This document shows positions 18,601 through 30,051 of a stretch of DNA of 64,000 nt, one piece after another (within the stretch, counting starts at the first letter, position 1; each line of letters opens with the position of its first letter). A program made the translations under genes and the position numbers. Where the stretch lies: contig CP126191.1 of the NCBI GenBank assembly GCA_030272155.1, positions 9,198,501 through 9,262,500 of the forward strand, in the 5' to 3' direction. The notes beneath the pieces were generated by a model that saw only the letters and a list, made by a program, of their open reading frames with translations, ran no database searches and was not told the origin of the DNA. This DNA is from Tetradesmus obliquus (taxonomy: Eukaryota; Chlorophyta; Chlorophyceae; Sphaeropleales; Scenedesmaceae).

Positions 18601-21600
18601 ACAGCATAGCATGTAACTCTGCCCCTCAAAAAGCAGACACCTCAGACAGCAGGGATCGTCCGTGTCCAGCGCCTCAAACAGCTCCGCCAGGCGGTCCACC
18701 TGCGGCCAGCAGCAGCAGGCAGGCGACACACAGCAACCGCCTTGGTTAGCCAGGCTAATCCCGTCCAGCGCCTCAAACAGCTCAGACAGGCAGTCCACCT
18801 GCGGCAGGGAGCAGCAGGCAGGCGGCCAACATGAAGCCCCCATGCGCTGGGTGTGTGCAGCTGGCACGGCAGCTGAGGCATGCGTGTCTAGCGCCTCAAA
18901 CAGCTCCGCCAGACGGTCTACCTGCAGCAACGGGCAGGCAGCAAACACACAGCATGTACCTCAGACAGCCGGGCTCGTCCGTGTCCAGCGCCTCGAACAG
19001 CTCGGCCAGGTGGTCCACCTGCAGTAGAGATGACAGATACCACGCAGACGCCATTAGTTTTCAGCAACGCGCGCAATGCTGGTCAGCAGATGGTCAACGC
19101 AAAGTCGTACAGCAAGCTGCATGGCAGCCAGCAGCCCTGTTGTTGCACCACCCCAGCCGGGTCCAAGCAGTAAGAAAAGGTCCACCGACGCAACCTGTCT
19201 TCAACCCTTGGCTTTTATGACAGCTGCAAACATGATGAATTTTTCGGGGCCTCACCGACTTGCCCTTGAAGAAGCCAGCCAGCGCAGTCTTCACATCAGC
19301 TTTGTGCAGCCAGCCAGTCGCCTGCAGCAGCACAACGGTACAGAGCAGCAGGCAGGCGAGCTTCAATGTGCCGCACAGCAGCTGGATGCATGCGTCACGT
19401 CAGCAGACTCACACGCTGAGTGCGCCAGCAGCATGATACCTTGTGTCAGAAGCAGTGCCAGCTGCGATGCATTCAACTCAATATACCAAGTAATAAGGCT
19501 AGCCTCCAGGCAACTGGCTGGATTAGTAGACACTGTGTTGAGCAGGCAGCTGTTGCTGCATGCTTGCCAATCACCTGGTGGTTGATTGACACATCCAGCA
19601 GCTTCAACAACCTGCCATGCAAATCGGCAGTAGCAGCAATCATTCAGTGGCAGCAGCAGGACAAGTAGACACACCAAGCAGAGCTAGTGCTAGTAGCTAG
19701 AGCTAGCATCGCCTCATGCTGCAAATGCTAGTGCAACACGCTGCCATGCCATGAACCAGCAATGCGGAATATTGACCTCCTCCAGGTTAACAGCACATGC
19801 GGATGCTGTCAGCTACTACGCCTGCCGTCCAGCCAAAACAACACTACGCAACAACACTACAAGCTGCACGGCAGCACAATCAAGCCCCTGCCGCCCGCCG
19901 CCTCAGCCTCACCGCATGATCTCGCCCTCCAGCGCCTGCTGCTCGGTCTGCTACTGCTACACGCTGCCATGCCATCATTCAGCAAAACAATATTGAGCTC
20001 CTTCCTCACCAAGCAGATGCAGATGCTGTTAGCGGCTGCCTCCTGCTGTCAACCAAACAGAACAACTCTACGCAAGCTGCACATCTTGTCGACACAATCG
20101 TCCCCCTTTCGCCGCCTCAGCCTCACCGCATGATCTCTCCCTCCAGCGCCTGCTGCTCGCCCCGCACCGCCTCCTCCACGTCGCCGCTGAACACGCGCAC
20201 GAACAGGTTGCAGTCCGCGTCGTAGCTGTGCTGGCCCAGGCTGTACACAAAGTTGTACGCCACCTGCGGCGATGCGCCACAGCCACAGGGCAGCATTGAG
20301 CATCAAGGCCTGCCGGCATGCGTCCATGTCGCCGCGCTGTCCCTTAGTTCTAAGACAAGATGACGAATCTTGATGACCCTATCATGAATGCACGCTCTCA
20401 TAATGTCAATTTGCATCTTCTATAAACTCTCTGCCGCCGCTGGCCTACCTCTGTGACCAGGCGCGGTATGGCAAAATAGCGTCGCTCCAGGAATGTGGCA
20501 GTGACGTCGGCCAGGTGTGCCCGGGGTGCCCCTGCCGCCTCAGCCTCGTCCTTGGCTGCCCAGATCTCCCGCGCCAGCTTCTCCGCATCATGCTTGGACA
20601 TGCGCCTGCAGCGCAACAGCCAGTTTTGTTTCACAAGCGCTGGCATACACAATTAATTATAATAACCAAATGGCACTTTCACATACATTCAAACCGTTGC
20701 TTCTTGCCCTAAAAAAAATCTAAAAAGCATTTCTCTCCCACCAATCTGGAGGGTGTTCCGCGCCCTGCTCACTTGTTGTTGATGGGCACGTTGGCCCGCA
20801 GCGCACGCGGCACCTCATCCATCAGCCCGATGCCCATGAAGTAGTCGCCCCACCTGCATCCAGAAAGCGATTGATCAACGTTCAGACAATCAGCAACGCA
20901 TCTTGTTGAGTACACGAGTGCCGATCAGCAGTTGTCCATGAAGCAGTACTCCCACCTGTGCACAAACCATAACGGCACATCAGCAACACAATCTTCGAGA
21001 TGGTTACACAAGTGCAATTCAGCAGCCGCCAGGATGAACGCATGCAGCTCCACAGCTCCGCATCAGCCGTCGCGATGCCGTCAACTAGCTGACCATTGCA
21101 CCGCCCACGCAAGCTAGCCAGCTGGCAGCCGCCGCCTCACTTTGTCTGCAGGAACTTGTCCAGCAGGCTGGGCTGCCGCGCCTGGCGCCGCGCGATCTTG
21201 CGCTTCTGGTCGCGCAGCGCCGCCTCGATGCGCTCCGCCTCCTGCTTGCGCGCGTCAGCCAGGCTGCGCTTCAGCAGCACCACCTCCCTGCAGGTGCGCG
21301 TGTGCGCGGGATTGCGGATGTGGTTCAGTTTGTGTGGCGGAGCGTGTTGTACAGACGCATTGAGCTGTATGAATGACATATTGATGTTGATAGATTACGC
21401 TGCATGCGCTGCCTAATGTGTGAAATTCGAAGCAAGAGCGCACAGAAGGCGGCACGCTATGCTTCTTTAGCTCTGCAGCCAAGTCCAATGCTGAAACGAT
21501 TCTGCCTAGTCATTACAGCAGCGCACGTGCGTGCAAAACATGCACACACGCCTGATGCTCGCACCTGTGCATTGCCTTGGTCCTGCCTTCTAGGTCCTGC

Positions 21601-24600
21601 ACGCGTGCACGTGTCGACAGCTGGGCCTGCTGCAGCGCCTCGGTCACAGGGCCCCCAAGCTCTGATGCATCGTGGCCGTATTTGCTGGCAAGCACACCTG
21701 CAGCAGCAGCGCCAGGCAACATAAGGTTCAGGCAACACAAGATGCAGGCAACTCAGCGAGGACGATACAGAGAATGCCAAGGTGTATATGCCTTATGTTG
21801 TTGCAGTTGCGGAGCCTTACGCTGACTTCCAAAATGTGCAGGTGTGCTGCGGCACTGTAATCATGCCGCGTGCTGGCAGATGCTGCTGTGTGCCAGCTGA
21901 CATGCTGGTAGCCAGAGCAACACTGCAACTAGAGAAGCAGGCCTCAGGCAGAACTTGAGGTGCATCACATGGTGCATTGCGCTGCTTTCCTCTCTGTTCT
22001 GCACGGCTGCATGTGCTTTGAACTGCAGCTATTTATTGGAATTGATCTGGAAACCATGTGCCTAACTCACCAACGAGTGGAAGATACGGCATTGCAATGC
22101 CAACTGTTGCCAGCAACTCAACAACCCTGTTGGTGTCTTTCAGGTTTGAACTGCTGCTGCAGTCTGCAGACGTACTACTTGCGGCAGCAGAGGCACCTGC
22201 TGCCTTTCCACTGCTCCCTCTGCCCTTCACCGCTGCATCCTTGCTGCCAGCTGGCATTTGCGCAGCTGGCAGCAAGGATGCAGCGGTGAAGGGCAGAGGG
22301 AGCAGTGGAAAGGCCTCATTTGTCAAACCTGCTGCTGCTGACACTGCTGCTGCTGCCTTGGATATGGAGCTAGCGCTTGCGGCTGCTGCCAGCTGCGCAG
22401 GCGTGGCTGCAAGCCCCAAACTGCCATTCAGCAGCTGCATCAGCGTCTCAGGTGTTGCACCCAGGTGCACAGCACGGCTGAGTGTGTGAATGCTGTCAGC
22501 CGGCTGCAAGTGGTGCGAGAGACCTGCTGCGTCACAGTTGGCTAGGAGCTGCTTGAGCTGCTGGTGCAGGCGTGCTGGATCTGCAGGGCAGCAAGCACCA
22601 CCGGAGCTTGATTCCTAGACAGCGAGCACACATGTGTGTTCATGTGTGTGCCCGCATGTGCGTGTAAAGCATGTGCATGTGTGGTGCTGTGCTGTGTCTG
22701 TGCTGCTTGTCCCGACAAGGGATTCTCATAACTACCTCTGGCAAGGTTGAGCATCTCAAACAGAAACACATGGGGCCTGGCCGCTGACTGCTGCTCCTGC
22801 TGCTGCTGCTGCGGATGCTGTGTCTGTCCCTGCAGCTCTCTGTGTTGCCGCACCTGCTGCCGCCTTCAGTGCAGCGCTGCAGCAGCCTGCCAGGCCCAGC
22901 CAGGGCCGCAAGTCATCGCCATCCAAGCTGAGGCCCAGCAGCAGCCGGTGCACATGCTCCGCAGGCACACCTGCCACACACGGCTCAACAATGACACGCG
23001 TTAACACATGAGTTTGTGACAAACAAGGGTTTGGTGCGTAGCTGATCACAGGCGATTGCTGCTGACAGCCAGGAAGCTATGCCGGCGACTACAATCCTTC
23101 CAAACTACACTCGACTACACTTCTGGTCCCCACTGCAAGGCGCTGCAGAGCATGAGGGCCGGATAGATGTCGCCCCTTCAACCCCACATTCTCGCCATGT
23201 TCACAGCTACATGCACGCACAGGCTTCCATGGATACGACATCATAAAGCTGCGCCTGCACCCATGGACCTGCCAGCATGCATCTGCAGCGAGCCGGCAGC
23301 GTCCTGTTGAGTCCCCAACACTTTCAAGACGGGCGTACCATGCTCTGCTGCGACCAGCAACATACACGTGTTGCTCACCAGCGATCAGCGCCTGCTCCAC
23401 CAGCTGCGCCTCCCCTGCTGTCAGCAGGTCAGCCAGCAGCCCCAGCTCACGCTTGGGCCGCGGCGTGCTCACCAGCAGCTGCTGCTGCGCCTCACACAGC
23501 TGCTGCTCCGCGCTGCTGCCGCGAGCCTGCCAGGCAGACAGCTGGCTGCTGAGTTGAGCTACCTGCTGCTCGCTGGCGGCCAGCTGCTGCTGCAGCGAGG
23601 TTATGACGGTTTGCTGCTGGCTGTTGATAGTTTCAAGGTCCAGCACGCGCGCCACCAGCTGCTGCGCGCCGCTCAGCCGCTGCAGCAGGTCTTGCAGCTG
23701 CAGGAGCAGACAGCAACAGCATAATACATCTGCTGCTGTAAGCCAAATTCGTTGCGTGTCTGTCGCGCTAACAGCTGAAGCACAGCAGGACGATGGCAAC
23801 ACAAAGCGCATCGCATTGACCCAGCAAGCCACAGCAAGCCATAGAAATCAAGCCCACCTGGTCATTCTTCTTCTGGCACTGCGCCAGCTCCTGCTTTGCC
23901 GCCTCCGCCTTTGCTGCATGCCGCTCACTGATGGCCTGCAGCGCCACGCGCTCATCCTCCTGCTGTTGCTGCAGCCGCGACACCTCGGACGCTGCTGCAG
24001 CTGCTGCTGCATGTGCTGCATCCTCGCTGGCGCGTGCCGAGTGGCGGTCGTGCAGCGCAGCCAGCAGCATGCTGCGCAGGGCCAGCCACAGCTGCGCCAG
24101 CAGCCGGCCTCGCTCCACGCACTGGACGGAGGCTTGGCTACAGCAGCAGTAACAAACATGGAGTGGCTGTACATGCGCACAAAACATGAGCACAGGGTGT
24201 GCTGGTCACTAGTGTTTACGAAATTGTTTTGAAGGTGAGCTTGGACAGGTGTGCAGAAGCGCTTCTAGAAGTGCTTTGTGTGCAACTGCTTGGGACGGTC
24301 AGGCCCTCAACTGCACAGATGTCTGGGTGCAGCTGGTATAGCCCCATTGCTGCTACTGCCACCATGCTGACTGTTGCTATCGCAGTTGCTGGCCTATCGG
24401 CGTGCCGTGCAATCACATCACGTGCTGCTCCAGTCAGCCGTTGCATGCCCTGCATCAATCACTCGCTGCTGTTGCTGCTGCAGCAGCTGCTGCTGCCGCT
24501 GCCAGGTCACACAAGCAGTGCACCCTGCATTGCAGCTCACCTGCACAGCTCGTTGAATGCGGCAGAGTACAGTGCCTCCTGCTGCTGCAGCCGTGGCACA

Positions 24601-26361
24601 TCCAGCGGCCCTGCCGGCTGCCTGGCGCCACTCAGCAGCTGCGACGTCTGCGCCTGCAGCCCTGTGCTGTCCTGCCACTCGTAGGCACCAGCTGCTGCAT
24701 CAGCTGCGGGGCTGCTGTCGCCAGCATGCTGCTGCTGCTGCTGAAAGAGCAGATACTCCGGCTGAGCTGACGCCAGTATATGCTGCGCAGGCTGCTGTAG
24801 GCGTTGCTCATTCGAGCTGTCTGCAGTAGCATGGCTATCTATCAAGCTTTGCAGCTGTTGCTGCAGCCACAGCTGCACAGACTCCACGTCCCCCCTACCA
24901 GGAGGTTTGGCTCCAGGGTACTGCACCTTGAGCCACGCCTGGTGCTTGGGGCTCATGCCAGGCTTGCTGATGCCTGCAGCAATGCCAGCCGCCCTGCTAC
25001 TGCAGAAGTTGCTGCTGCAAGGGCTGCTGCACGTGCGCGCTGCGCCACCTGCTGCTGCAGCTGCTGTCTGAGCTCTGCCTCTAGCTGCTGCCGGCAGCTC
25101 ATCGCCTTCCTGCAAAGGAGGCGGCGAGCTGCTGCCAGGCGTACCTAGTGTCCTGCAAAGCCCCCTGCCGAGTTTGGTGGTTGCTGCAGCTGCTGACGCA
25201 GCAGGCGCAGAGACAATCCTACCAGCTGCTGTGGCAGGGTCTGCGGCAGTGAAGGTATTGGCCCAGGTGTAGTATAGGCTGCTCTCAATTTGAATCGGGC
25301 TTGGTTGGACCCTGAAGCCTGCTGCTGAAGCCTTGAGCCACCAGCTGGGGCTCTCTGGCCTGCCAGCTGCTGCTGTGGCTGCTTCTCGCAAGGTACTGCC
25401 TGGCTGCGGCTGCTGGTTGTTATTTGAAGCTCCAGATAGCCACGCAGCAGCCACAAGCTGCTGCTGGGCCTCATCTTGTTGTTGACCAAGTGACATATGT
25501 TCTGCTGTTGCTGCTGCTGCTGGTAACTCCACTGTGCTTTCCTGCAAGCAGTTATGTCCTGGCTGCAGCTCCCCAGGGCCTGCTGCATCTTGTGCAGCGC
25601 TAAGCACAGGTGCTGCTTGAGCGCTAGCTCCACTGCAGTCTGCGTGACAGCTGCCAGCTTGCTGTGTCGCTTTGAGCCAGGCTGGCCTGCTGTCTGGTGG
25701 GCAGAAGCCTGGTGAGACACACCTCACAGGTGACAGTGCTGCCTGCTGTCTGCTGGCTGCTTTGCTTGCAGGAGCTGACACGCTGCGGAAAGCAGCGGCA
25801 GGCGCGTCCTGCTGATGTGGTCCTGGAGTGCCAGTTTCCTGCAGGGCTGCAGCTGTGCTGCCTGCTGTCCCAGTCTGCTGCTGCTGCTGGCTCTGCACAG
25901 GTGGCTGCTGTGGGGCTGCTGGCTTGCTGATGCTGTTGCCAGCGCCCAGGCCATCTGCTCAGGAGCAAGTGTTGAACCATAAGGCATAACGTCAGGTGCA
26001 CGATAAGGTGAAGGTAAACTCTTTGACCATCAACGTGCACCAGAATGCTGCTGCTGGAAACTCCACAGCCAATGAGCAAAGACCCTACACTTGCACATCT
26101 TGGCGCACGAGACCAGCTGACATGCAACCACTGCTGCCTACCTGCTGAAGATGTTGTCTTCCACTTCTGGCCTGACAACTTTGCCACAAACCTGCAACCA
26201 GCAGATTCAGGCACTTACAGGGTTGCTGCATGGCCCTAGCCTGCCACCCTTGACTCCTGCACATGCATGTTCTGCCTGAGCCATCATCACCTTGCGTCCT
26301 CCTTTGCCACAACCTTGGCTTGCGCTTCCAGCACCTTACGGCTGGGAGGTCTGTGACTCAT
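15163..26361 (-). CDS. TSNAXIP1-like coiled-coil protein, probably ciliary
   Basis: Sixteen exons, about 2,130 residues: 26291-26361, 26142-26191, 24541-25954, 23858-24137, 23379-23697, 22736-22970, 22071-22580, 21565-21697, 21141-21287, 20773-20853, 20449-20605, 20127-20263, 19575-19611, 19256-19321, 18171-18332, 15163-17751. After a Gln/Ala/Ser-rich N-terminal third come heptad-like coiled coils in exons 4, 5, 8 and 9. Exons 10-16 hold a module aligning, from memory, with the C-terminus of human TSNAXIP1: YFMGIGLMDEVPRALRA, a KHDAEKLAREIW helix, FLERRYFAIPRLVTEVAYNF, an EF-hand-like GWLHKADVKTALAGFFKGK, and a conserved stretch running through YPGLFSDDDEMNQG and RSQHLAERLEYLQELE. TSNAXIP1 is a sperm/ciliary protein, so a flagellar role is inferred. 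The 860-residue last exon is low-complexity Ser/Ala/Gly. Phases agree everywhere except exon 6, where one extra or missing base is needed. Confidence 0.68.
17885..17965 (-). repeat. Copy of the exon 15 3' end in intron 15 (TSNAXIP1-like gene)
   Basis: Plus-strand CACCCCACCTGCAGGTACTCCAG occurs in two blocks, at 17888 and at the true exon end near 18162, followed by the same CTCCGCCAGGTGCTGGCTGC. The copy keeps the exon end (LAERLEYLQ) and its donor. Confidence 0.88.
18395..19030 (-). repeat. Six decoy copies of the exon 15 5' end and acceptor
   Basis: The start of exon 15 (VDRLAELFEALD with its CTGCAG-type acceptor) is repeated upstream in intron 14 near 18400, 18540, 18667, 18765, 18888 and 18985; the true exon starts at 18332. 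Copies share GTCCAGCGCCTC(A/G)AACAGCT on the plus strand and differ by a few bases. Most keep an AG acceptor, so seven similar acceptors lie in a row. Confidence 0.92.
19770..20127 (-). repeat. About 200-bp duplication of exon 12 end and intron 12 start
   Basis: CCGCCTCAGCCTCACCGCATGATCT.. and the following CCTCCAGCGCCTGCTGCTC appear at about 19898-19945 and at the true exon 12 end (20112-20157). The intron side also matches: GCGGATGCTGTCAGC near 19799 against GCAGATGCTGTTAGC near 20020, then CTACGCAA and AAGCTGCAC in both. Confidence 0.82.
20912..20960 (-). repeat. Copy of the exon 10 5' end in intron 9
   Basis: Plus-strand CCATGAAGCAGTACTCCCACCTG at about 20937 resembles the exon 10 start CCATGAAGTAGTCGCCCCACCTG near 20833. 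The acceptor is kept and the spacing is about 100 bp. Confidence 0.75.
22202..22314. repeat. Perfect 52-bp inverted repeat inside coding exon 7
   Basis: Arms 22202-22253 and 22263-22314 are exact reverse complements separated by the 9-base spacer gcatttgcg. The whole element is in frame in exon 7 of the TSNAXIP1-like gene (encodes AFPLLPLPFTAASLLPA and, in the other arm, AGSKDAAVKGRGSSGKA). An RNA from either strand would form a 52-bp uninterrupted hairpin. Confidence 0.95.
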
Positions 26362-26807
26362 AGTGTACTATAGCATCACACTGCACTCACGTAAAAGATT
26401 CAGCTTCGCTGGTGCATAGCCATAGCTGTGTTGCTTGAGCGTCAGCAAACATGCATGTACTGCTGTAATCATCTTGAAGATACCAACAAGCACAGGCACA
26501 GCGTTCTTGCAGAAGCAAGCTAAACAGCAACGAACATACAAGACAAATCTACAGTATTCGCAGTGTGTGATGACGCGCATTGATTGTGTGACAGTCATTG
26601 ACAGCCAGCAGTTGAATGACTTCGCGAGGACCAGCAGCTGCAACTGCTGTTCCAAGTTTATTGCAATTTGAAAACAAACACTTTTCTATTTCGATAGTTG
26701 CCAGCTGGTATCACGGCGATCCCGTGCTTCATACTGCCATCTGCTGCTGCTCCGGCCTGCTGCTATTACTTTTACGCTTCTGCTGCTGATCACGACAAAC
26801 ATCAGAC
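26362..26807. promoter_or_regulatory. Divergent promoter region: TSNAXIP1-like (-) and CCDC12 (+)
   Basis: The two start codons are 446 bp apart, head to head, so this spacer must hold both 5' UTRs and promoters. Its base composition is less CAG-rich and more AT-rich than its surroundings (about 26400-26720). I see no clear TATA box or named site. Confidence 0.6.
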
Positions 26808-28258
26808 ATGGAGGATGCAGCAGCACGCAGGGAGCGACTAAAAGCGCTCAAGCAGGCTGCACAGCTAATAGAGTCTGCGGGCGATGATGCAGCAGCAGCA
26901 GGGGCACCAGCAGCGGCTCAAGAGGCAGCAGCAGCAGAGCAGCCAGCAGAAAAGCCTTTACTAAAGTTTAGAAACTACGTAGTAAAGGATGAAAAGAACA
27001 TACAGCATGAAAAGGTGAGTGCGCTGCCTGACCACCCTGTGACATTCCCTGCATGACCTGCATGACAACAGCATTCGCAGCCTGGTACCAAGCAACACGA
27101 CCTGTTGCAGCCAGCACAGTTACACAGCCATGCAGATAACTAATGCAGCGGGGGGCAGAAAGCTTGTGCCACCAGCCTGCTGGCAGTGACGCTTTGTTGT
27201 ATGCTGCTGCGTATGCTTGAAGGTGGCGCCAGCGCAACCTCCACAGATAGCGGAACCGGAGCTGGGTACTAAACCAGAGGACGCAGACGAAGAGGTATGC
27301 AACAGCAGCCAGGCAAGCAGCAGCAGCAACAACAACACTGCCGTGCGGCTGAGCAGCAGCAGCTGCATCATCAGGGATAACGCCAGGCATGAGCAGCAGC
27401 AACAGGCATGCAGCGGTCAGCAACCTGGCATCACACCTCCAGCATCATCATCTTCATCATCCCCGCGGCTCTGCAGACCTCTTATAAAGACCCTTGATTT
27501 CCTTCCTCCTCACAGTCATCATAGCGCATCAGCGCACAACTCATCAAGTTGCACCCCTGCTTGTCCACATGTCTCACTGTTTGCTCTTCGCGTTTCCTCA
27601 TGCAGGAGCTGCTGGCCAGCGTGGCCCCCAAGAAGGCCAACTAAGACCTTACCTCCTCTCTCAGCCGCACTTTCTACTCTGTGCAACTAACCAACCTGCG
27701 CTGCCATGCTTACCATTTTGCTCCTTCCGCAGGAGCTGCTGGCCAGCGTGGCGCCCTTCTTCACAATCCACCTGGCGCAACTCATAAGAATGCCCTCCTT
27801 GCTTGTCCACATGTCTCACTCTTTATTCCACTTTTTGCGGCTGCCGCAGGAGCTGCTGGCCAGCGTGGCCCCCAAGACGGCCAACTGGGACCTTATCTCC
27901 TCTCTCAGCTGCACTTTCTACTCTATGCAACTAACCAACCTGCGCTGCCATGCGTGTCATTCTGCTCCTGCCGCAGGAGCTGCTGGCCAGCGTGGCGCCC
28001 TTCTTCACAATCCACCTGGCGCAACTCATAAGAATGCCCCCCTTGCTTGTCCACATGTCTCACTCTTTATCCCACTTTGTGCGGCTGCCGCAGGAGCTGC
28101 TGGCCAGCGTGGCCCCCAAGAAGGCCAACTGGGACCTCAAGCGCGAGGTGGAGCCGCGCCTGGCCAGGCTGGAGCGCCGCACGCAGCGCGCACTGGTGGA
28201 GATGCTGCTGCAGGAGGAGCAGCAGCGGCTGCAGCAGGAGGGAGGCGTGGCAGACTGA
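26808..28258 (+). CDS. CCDC12: CCDC12 / Cwf18 spliceosomal protein
   Basis: Small component of the activated spliceosome (NTC/Cwf complex), acting in pre-mRNA splicing in the nucleus. Three exons: 26808-27014, 27223-27294, 28094-28258 (TGA), giving 147 residues, normal for the family. Diagnostic parts are RRERLKALKQAAQ near the N-terminus, LKFRNYVVKDE in the middle, and the C-terminal NWDLKREVEPRLARLERRTQRAL, which is the cwf18 signature. The Ala-rich segment between residues 27 and 45 is CAG-derived. The last exon is preceded by four decoy copies of its own start. Start chosen at the first ATG, which opens the conserved charged helix. Divergent from the TSNAXIP1-like gene. Confidence 0.9.
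27600..28135 (+). repeat. Five-copy acceptor/exon-start array with higher-order period, CCDC12
   Basis: The exon 3 start GAGCTGCTGGCCAGCGTGG, preceded by a (t/c)gcag acceptor, occurs at 27605, 27733, 27850, 27977 and 28094. Spacing alternates 128, 117, 127, 117 bp: two different units alternate (one continues CCCAAGA(A/C)GGCCAACT, the other GCCCTTCTTCACAATCC), making a nearly exact 244-bp higher-order repeat. Only the last copy opens into the full conserved C-terminus; the first meets TAA after 13 codons. Confidence 0.95.
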
Positions 28259-28996
28259 CGACTGACCCAGCAGTGCGGCCGCTGCTGCTGCTGCTTGTGT
28301 GTGCCGGGGTGGGGATTGAGTGGGGGAGGGTGTTGTAGGCGAACAGCAGCCGTGTGTTTGAGTGCAAGGGCGTCATTGCTTTGTGGGTGAGCTGTGAACG
28401 TGTGTTTGGTTGAAAGCTGGAAGCCATATGCAGATCTTGCAGGCCGTGTGGTGTCTGTTGTGGTTGAGTCAAGTGGCGTGCCGGCGGCACCTGCCTGGAG
28501 ATGGGCATCACATGCATTGCACGCACGTCACTGCATGTGCTGGTTTGCTATGCACGCACACTTGCAGGAGCGCTGTGTCTCTCTGTGCTCGCTGCATGGT
28601 GCTGAACAACTGCCGCATCCATGGCTCACCATTGTGCATCAGCCGTGCACCTTGTTATGCGCCCGACAGTAGGTGCACGTGTGGTATGTGTACTTCCAGC
28701 AGGACTGCAGTAAGCTGGGCAGGACCCCTGCACACATCTGAAGGTGCACAAGCATGTGTGATTATTTATTGCACGGATCTCTGGCTGGCTGGCTGGCATC
28801 TTGACGTGACCTGCAGCATCTGGGTTGCCCCTGTCGGTGTGAGTGGTGTGATTACTTTTGTGGGTAAACCCAGCACCTGAGAAAGTACAGTCACAGCCCT
28901 AGTTGGCTGCAGCGTTGCTGAGGCGCTCAGCTAGACTCCAATCGCAAATATAAATCGTCTTATCAACACGTACAGTAGTGTAGTTCATGCCGAGCC
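28259..28996. other. Intergenic: CCDC12 3' UTR and AASDH/AAE19 promoter
   Basis: Rich in TGTG and CATGCA words, no family-matching frame on either strand. An in-frame TAG at 28976 precedes the AASDH start codon, supporting that start. Confidence 0.45.
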
Positions 28997-30012
28997 ATGG
29001 TCGACACCAGCAGGCAGGGTGCTTGCCCGTTTCGGTCCCACCAGGCGACAATCTGGGCACTAATCGAGAAGCAGGCGGACAGCAAGACAGGAAAAATACT
29101 CTACATGACCTACGATGACGCTGGAGCATGTCAGTCAAGCTGTGTAACCCACGCGGCTGCAGTGACATTGGTGAGCAGCAGCAGCACTGCACGCCTCACC
29201 TCCTGCCTCCCCTAATCCGTCCAGAACTGACCTGTAATACGGTGGCAGGCAAAAACTGCAGCTCAGACCCTAGCAGAGCGGCTGCAACGGGGCTTGTGCA
29301 CTGGCCCAGACAGCAGCAGCAGCAGCAGCAGCAGCACACTGAAAGCTCTGCAGTGCAGACCTCAGCTTGTTGCGGTGCTGCTGCCGCGCTCGCTGGAGTA
29401 TGTGGTGGCGGTTCTTGCGGCACTGGCAGCTGGGTGAGCACCTAGAAACCTGTCAGCATTCCTTGCAGTGCATGGCAAGCATACTGTGCGAAAATTGTTT
29501 GCTTGCACACCCTGCATGTCAGAGCACCATGAATCTCCAAGCAAAGACAGCAACAGCCAGCAACAGATGTGTGTTAAACCTGAGGTACATCCCCAAAGTC
29601 GACTGCAAGTCTGAACAGCAGCGTCTGGCAACTGAGAATTGGCAACTGCTGTGTGTGTGGGTTGCTGCTGCAGCGCTGCCTTCATGCCGCTTGATGCCAG
29701 CTGGCCAGCTCAGCGGCTGCAGGCAGTGCTGCAGCACGCCCAGCCAGACATACTGGTGCACAGCAGCAGCACTGCCGCTGCCGCCGCTGCTGCAGCAGCA
29801 GGCATAGATAAGGATGGAGGCGGTACAAGGGCAGCGCTGCTGGCAGTAGAAGAGCTGCTGCCAGACTGGCAGGGAGCAGCGGAGGCAGCTGGTGCCGCTG
29901 CAGCACAGGAAGCACAGCACGCACCGTCTGCTGCAGTTGCTGATTATACACAACCGACCATTGGCAGCACCCACCAGTACCAGCAGCAGCAGCAGCTGAG
30001 TCAGCCAGAGGA

Positions 30013-30051
<39 letters not shown>

